Of a stretch of 64,000 bases of DNA, positions 61,166-64,000 are shown in pieces. The stretch lies in assembly GCA_900112785.1 (NCBI GenBank), contig FONB01000006.1, forward strand, positions 62,001 through 126,000, read 5' to 3'. Numbering within the stretch: the first letter of the stretch is position 1; the number at the start of each line of letters is the position of its first letter. This DNA comes from Phytobacter palmae (GTDB taxonomy: Bacteria; Pseudomonadota; Gammaproteobacteria; Enterobacterales; Enterobacteriaceae). Both the position numbers and the translations under genes were made by a program. The notes beneath the pieces were generated by a model that was not told the DNA's origin, ran no database searches, and saw nothing but the letters and a program-made list of their open reading frames with translations.

Positions 61166-62020
61166 ATGGCTACGTTTATTCAATCTATTCTCAGTGAATT
61201 CAGCGCTCAGGGCTCGATAGACAAAGGCGTCATGGTAGCTAACGGCAATACGCAGGCTCCGGCGATGGCCTACCATCTGCACGTTCCGCGCATTGAGTTG
61301 ACGGTAAAGGGCACACTTCGCATGCTGCTGCCGAAAGGCGTGGACCGCATCGTGAAATATGAACGTCCGGTCGGCACCATCACTTATATCCCCGCCAATA
61401 GCTGGAACTCGCCGCTGTGGGAAAGCCCGGTTATTTGCATGTCGATAGTCTTCTGGAAGCAGGACGTCGGTTTCAGCATCAGCAACTGGGATGGCACGCA
61501 GTTTAAAGAGGTAGAGAAGTACAATCTGCAAAACTCCAGCAGTACGGTTCGCGATCGGCTTCTCGACCTGGCTGAATCGCTGGCGTGGTCGCAAGATACC
61601 ACCAGCGAGACCTTTGCCCACGTGGTCTATGCGCTGCTTAACGACCTGCTATATCAAATTACCGATGGCCTGAATAACCAGCGGGCTCCCTTCTCACTGC
61701 TGGACGAAATTAAGAGCCATATCGATAGTCACTACCACACGGACATTAGCCGGGAAAGCGTCGCCGAAACGTTTAATATTTCCCCAAGCTATCTGTCGCG
61801 TCTGTTTTCGAAGGAGTCAGACGTGAAATTTAACGAATATCTCAAGTTAGCCCGCATTTCACGTTCAAAAACGCTGCTGACCAATACCAATCTGAAAATA
61901 AACGAAGTTTCAGAAAAGTGCGGTTTCACAGATACTAACTATTTCTGCAAGGTGTTTCGCGATATCAACGACTGTACGCCGCTTGAATACCGCCGCAAAA
62001 ATAAAGGAGCAAGATCATGA
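61166..62020 (+). CDS. AraC-family regulator inside PTS operon (YpdC-like)
   Basis: A 284-aa regulator: N-terminal ligand-binding part and a C-terminal double helix-turn-helix (about 185-280; SVAETFNISPSYLSRLFSKE and INEVSEKCGFTDTNYFCKVF). It starts one base after the EIIC stop and its stop overlaps the EIIB start, so it is embedded in the operon it probably controls. It recalls YpdC, which sits near the E. coli fry PTS genes. Confidence 0.88.
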   Translation: MATFIQSILSEFSAQGSIDKGVMVANGNTQAPAMAYHLHVPRIELTVKGTLRMLLPKGVDRIVKYERPVGTITYIPANSWNSPLWESPVICMSIVFWKQDVGFSISNWDGTQFKEVEKYNLQNSSSTVRDRLLDLAESLAWSQDTTSETFAHVVYALLNDLLYQITDGLNNQRAPFSLLDEIKSHIDSHYHTDISRESVAETFNISPSYLSRLFSKESDVKFNEYLKLARISRSKTLLTNTNLKINEVSEKCGFTDTNYFCKVFRDINDCTPLEYRRKNKGARS

Positions 62021-62406
62021 CCACTCGTGCAACAAGAGATGAGATTCAGCCTTTCTCCAGCGAACGTCATCTGCATATTGTGGCGGTGACCGCGTGCGCG
62101 ACCGGCGTGGCGCATACGTACATGGCCGCAGAGCAGCTGGAAAAACTGGCGAAGCAGTATCACTTTGCGATCAAAATTGAGACTCAGGGCGTACTGGGGC
62201 TTAAGAATCCAATTACCGATAAAGATATTTTCGAGTCTGAGCTCACCATCATCGCATCCGATATTACTATCGATAATCCTTCACGCTTTGAGGGTTGCCG
62301 TATTCTGAATGTTTGTATTAATTCGCTGTTACTCAAACCAACTGAGGTTATCGCCGCCATTCGTAAGTCTTTAAATCTGCCGCGAGGCAACGTTATTGAC
62401 CTGTAG
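62017..62406 (+). CDS. PTS fructose-like EIIB
   Basis: A 129-aa EIIB with phospho-cysteine Cys27 in VTACATGVAHTYMAAE. About 18 extra N-terminal residues precede the usual start of the domain. ATG follows AAGGAG inside the end of the AraC gene. Final phosphate donor to the sugar carried by the EIIC at 60145. Confidence 0.9.
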   Translation: MTTRATRDEIQPFSSERHLHIVAVTACATGVAHTYMAAEQLEKLAKQYHFAIKIETQGVLGLKNPITDKDIFESELTIIASDITIDNPSRFEGCRILNVCINSLLLKPTEVIAAIRKSLNLPRGNVIDL

Positions 62407-62503
62407 GTGGTTTTCCCTAGCTCTAACAGTCCAGTCTCAAAACCGCACAGACACGCCGAACTTCCTCTCCCATTATTGGGAGAGGGTTTAACCCACAAGA
62501 TTT

Positions 62504-63244
62504 TTAGCCAGGAAGCGCATAAAGCTCGGCTATCCGCCCCCCGCCGTGCTGTTCCAGAAACGTCAGCACTCGTCGCACAGAGGTATTCAGCACTCTTGAT
62601 GCTGGAAAATCAGCCTCCACCAGCAGATGCTGACAGGCGCTAAAGTCCCCCAGAGAAAACGCGCTGTGTGAATCGCTACCCAATGAGAGAAGTCCGCCGC
62701 TGTCGCGCACGGCTGCTACAATTTTGCGACAGTTCCCCTCACTGCCCTTACGTGAATGGACGAAAGAGGCGTTATTGACCTCCAACGCCACATGACACTC
62801 CTTAGCCGCGGCCACCACCGCCGGGATATCAATTGGATACTCCGGGTTACCGGGGTGGCTGATAATATGGACCTTGCCGCTCGCTATTACTGCAATCAGC
62901 GCATCGGTATTGGTGGTAATGTCCGCAGGCGCAAACACCTGCTTATGGAATCCGGCAATCACTAAATCCAGCGACGCACGCATTTTGTCGCTGCAGTCGG
63001 TCTCACCACCAGGTTTGATATTGGCCTCAATACCGCGCAGGATCCCCACACCATCGACAACGCGCGGCAGCACACGCAAATTATTAAAGTGAAACGGATG
63101 CGGCGCATCAACCATTTCCGGGCCATGGTCGGTAATGGCGATCAGGCGAATATGTTTACGCACCGCGGCGGCGATATAGTCATGAACCGTACTATAGGCG
63201 TGGGTGCTGGCCAGGGTATGCATATGAAGGTCGACGGGATACAT
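62504..63244 (-). CDS. PHP-domain phosphatase, YcdX-like
   Basis: A 246-aa metal-dependent phosphatase closely related to E. coli YcdX (245 aa). Trinuclear metal ligands are in DLHMHTLAS (His7, His9), ITDHGPE and [10 protein letters not shown], plus the late GSDSHSAF. It is convergent with the PTS operon and lies downstream of the transketolase gene in the same direction. It may dephosphorylate a sugar phosphate produced by the PTS route; that is inference from position. Confidence 0.9.
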   Translation of the reverse strand: MYPVDLHMHTLASTHAYSTVHDYIAAAVRKHIRLIAITDHGPEMVDAPHPFHFNNLRVLPRVVDGVGILRGIEANIKPGGETDCSDKMRASLDLVIAGFHKQVFAPADITTNTDALIAVIASGKVHIISHPGNPEYPIDIPAVVAAAKECHVALEVNNASFVHSRKGSEGNCRKIVAAVRDSGGLLSLGSDSHSAFSLGDFSACQHLLVEADFPASRVLNTSVRRVLTFLEQHGGGRIAELYALPG

Positions 63245-63263
63245 GTTATCTCTCCCCTTAATG

Positions 63264-63297
63264 AAAAACGGCCCCTTAGCATGTAAGAGGCCGTTAA
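63264..63297 (-). terminator. Transketolase terminator
   Basis: On the minus strand AACGGCC-T-CTTA, loop, TAAG-G-GGCCGTT followed by TTTTC, just after the transketolase stop. The YcdX-like gene beyond starts 20 bases later, so readthrough or its own promoter is needed. Confidence 0.75.
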
Positions 63298-63300
63298 AGG

Positions 63301-64000
63301 TTAAGCCAGAAGCGCTTTTGCCTGCTGCAACACCACCTCAACGGTAATGCCAAACTCCTGATAAAGCTGTTCCGCCGGGGCGGACTCGCCGTAGGTCTGC
63401 ATACCGATAATCGCGCCGTTCAGCCCGACATATTTAAACCAGTAATCCGCGATCCCCGCTTCCACGGCAATACGCGCAGAAACCGCTTGCGGCAACACCA
63501 CTTCACGATACGCCGCATCCTGCTTGTCGAAGACATCGGTGGACGGCATGGAGACCACCCGCGCCTTCACACCTTCAGCCGTCAGTTGCTGCCATGCGGC
63601 TACCGCCAGCTCCACCTCCGAGCCGGTCGCGATAAGGATCAGCTGCGGTTGCCCCTCGCAATTCTTCAGTACATAGCCGCCGCGCGCGATATCCTGCACC
63701 TGCTGCCAGGTCCGTTCCTGCTGGGTCAGGTTTTGCCGGGAAAAAATCAGCGCCGTAGGACCAACCTGGCGCTCAACACCATATTTCCACGCCACCGACG
63801 ACTCCACCTGATCGCAGGGACGCCAGGTGCTGAGGTTCGGCGTCATGCGCAGTGAGGCAATTTGCTCGACAGGCTGATGGGTCGGGCCATCTTCGCCCAG
63901 GCCAATAGAGTCGTGGGTGTAAACCATCACCTGACGCTGCTTCATCAGCGCCGCCATGCGCACCGCGTTGCGTGCGTATTCGACAAACATCAGGAACGTC
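63301..64000 (-). CDS. Transketolase, C-terminal part (5' end outside window)
   Basis: The last 232 codons of a transketolase. [17 protein letters not shown] carries the conserved TPP-domain histidine, followed by [19 protein letters not shown] and the C-terminal domain ending KALLA. The frame continues past the window edge (TFLMFVEY), so the ATG at 63990 is internal. About two thirds identical by sight to E. coli TktA, hence a third, divergent transketolase linked to the PTS and phosphatase genes is likely. Confidence 0.93.
   Translation of the reverse strand, partial: TFLMFVEYARNAVRMAALMKQRQVMVYTHDSIGLGEDGPTHQPVEQIASLRMTPNLSTWRPCDQVESSVAWKYGVERQVGPTALIFSRQNLTQQERTWQQVQDIARGGYVLKNCEGQPQLILIATGSEVELAVAAWQQLTAEGVKARVVSMPSTDVFDKQDAAYREVVLPQAVSARIAVEAGIADYWFKYVGLNGAIIGMQTYGESAPAEQLYQEFGITVEVVLQQAKALLA

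Overview
This is a chromosomal window from a member of the Enterobacteriaceae. The first 22 kb has the enteric gene order chaC-chaB-chaA, kdsA, sirB1-sirB2-prmC-prfA-hemA, lolB-ispE-prs, dauA, ychH, pth, ychF, with products close to the E. coli proteins. A nitrate-assimilation (nas) locus next to ychN, which E. coli K-12 lacks, points to a Klebsiella/Enterobacter/Citrobacter/Kluyvera-type genome. The species cannot be fixed from the sequence alone.

Layout. 1-3.3 kb: nasE (cut by the window edge), nasF and nasR, with a sigma-54 promoter, an NtrC-type site and an antitermination leader visible between nasF and nasR. 3.4-22.4 kb: conserved housekeeping genes, plus a sigma-28-type chemoreceptor and a MerR-family regulator beside dauA. 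22.5-26.6 kb: a decayed insertion after ychF. It holds a P4-type integrase with three indels, a defence-type nuclease gene broken in a T8 run, two small secreted proteins and a fragment of an EAL-domain gene.

26.6-51.3 kb: a large accessory block built almost entirely of small-molecule redox and electrophile-handling enzymes. It contains two MFS exporters, a nitroreductase, three aldo-keto reductases, a zinc alcohol dehydrogenase, an SDR, two NQO-like quinone reductases, a flavodoxin, three alpha/beta hydrolases, three double-domain carboxymuconolactone-decarboxylase (CMD) proteins, two mandelonitrile-lyase-like cupins and two cyclophilin-fold proteins. It also encodes an OmpR/EnvZ-class two-component system and three LysR regulators, each divergent from the genes it probably controls. 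Many of these normally cytosolic enzymes carry Sec, Tat-like or lipoprotein signals. Three of them also have a second ribosome-binding site and ATG exactly where the mature domain begins. The block looks like a system for detoxifying reactive carbonyls, quinones or similar compounds in the cell envelope, but its substrate is not evident.

51.6-54.9 kb: an AT-rich two-gene cassette (about one third G+C by eye). It encodes a 931-residue protein with a ParA-like KGGVGR ATPase and a second P-loop NTPase domain, and a small HEPN-like partner. It is bracketed by copies of a dispersed ~30-bp repeat and is the best candidate for an undescribed defence system. 55.3-57.2 kb: two more aldo-keto reductases. 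57.6-62.4 kb: a fructose-type PTS operon (HPr-EI-EIIA fusion, EIIC, EIIB) with an AraC regulator between the EIIC and EIIB genes. 62.5-64 kb: a YcdX-like PHP phosphatase and the 3' part of a transketolase gene.
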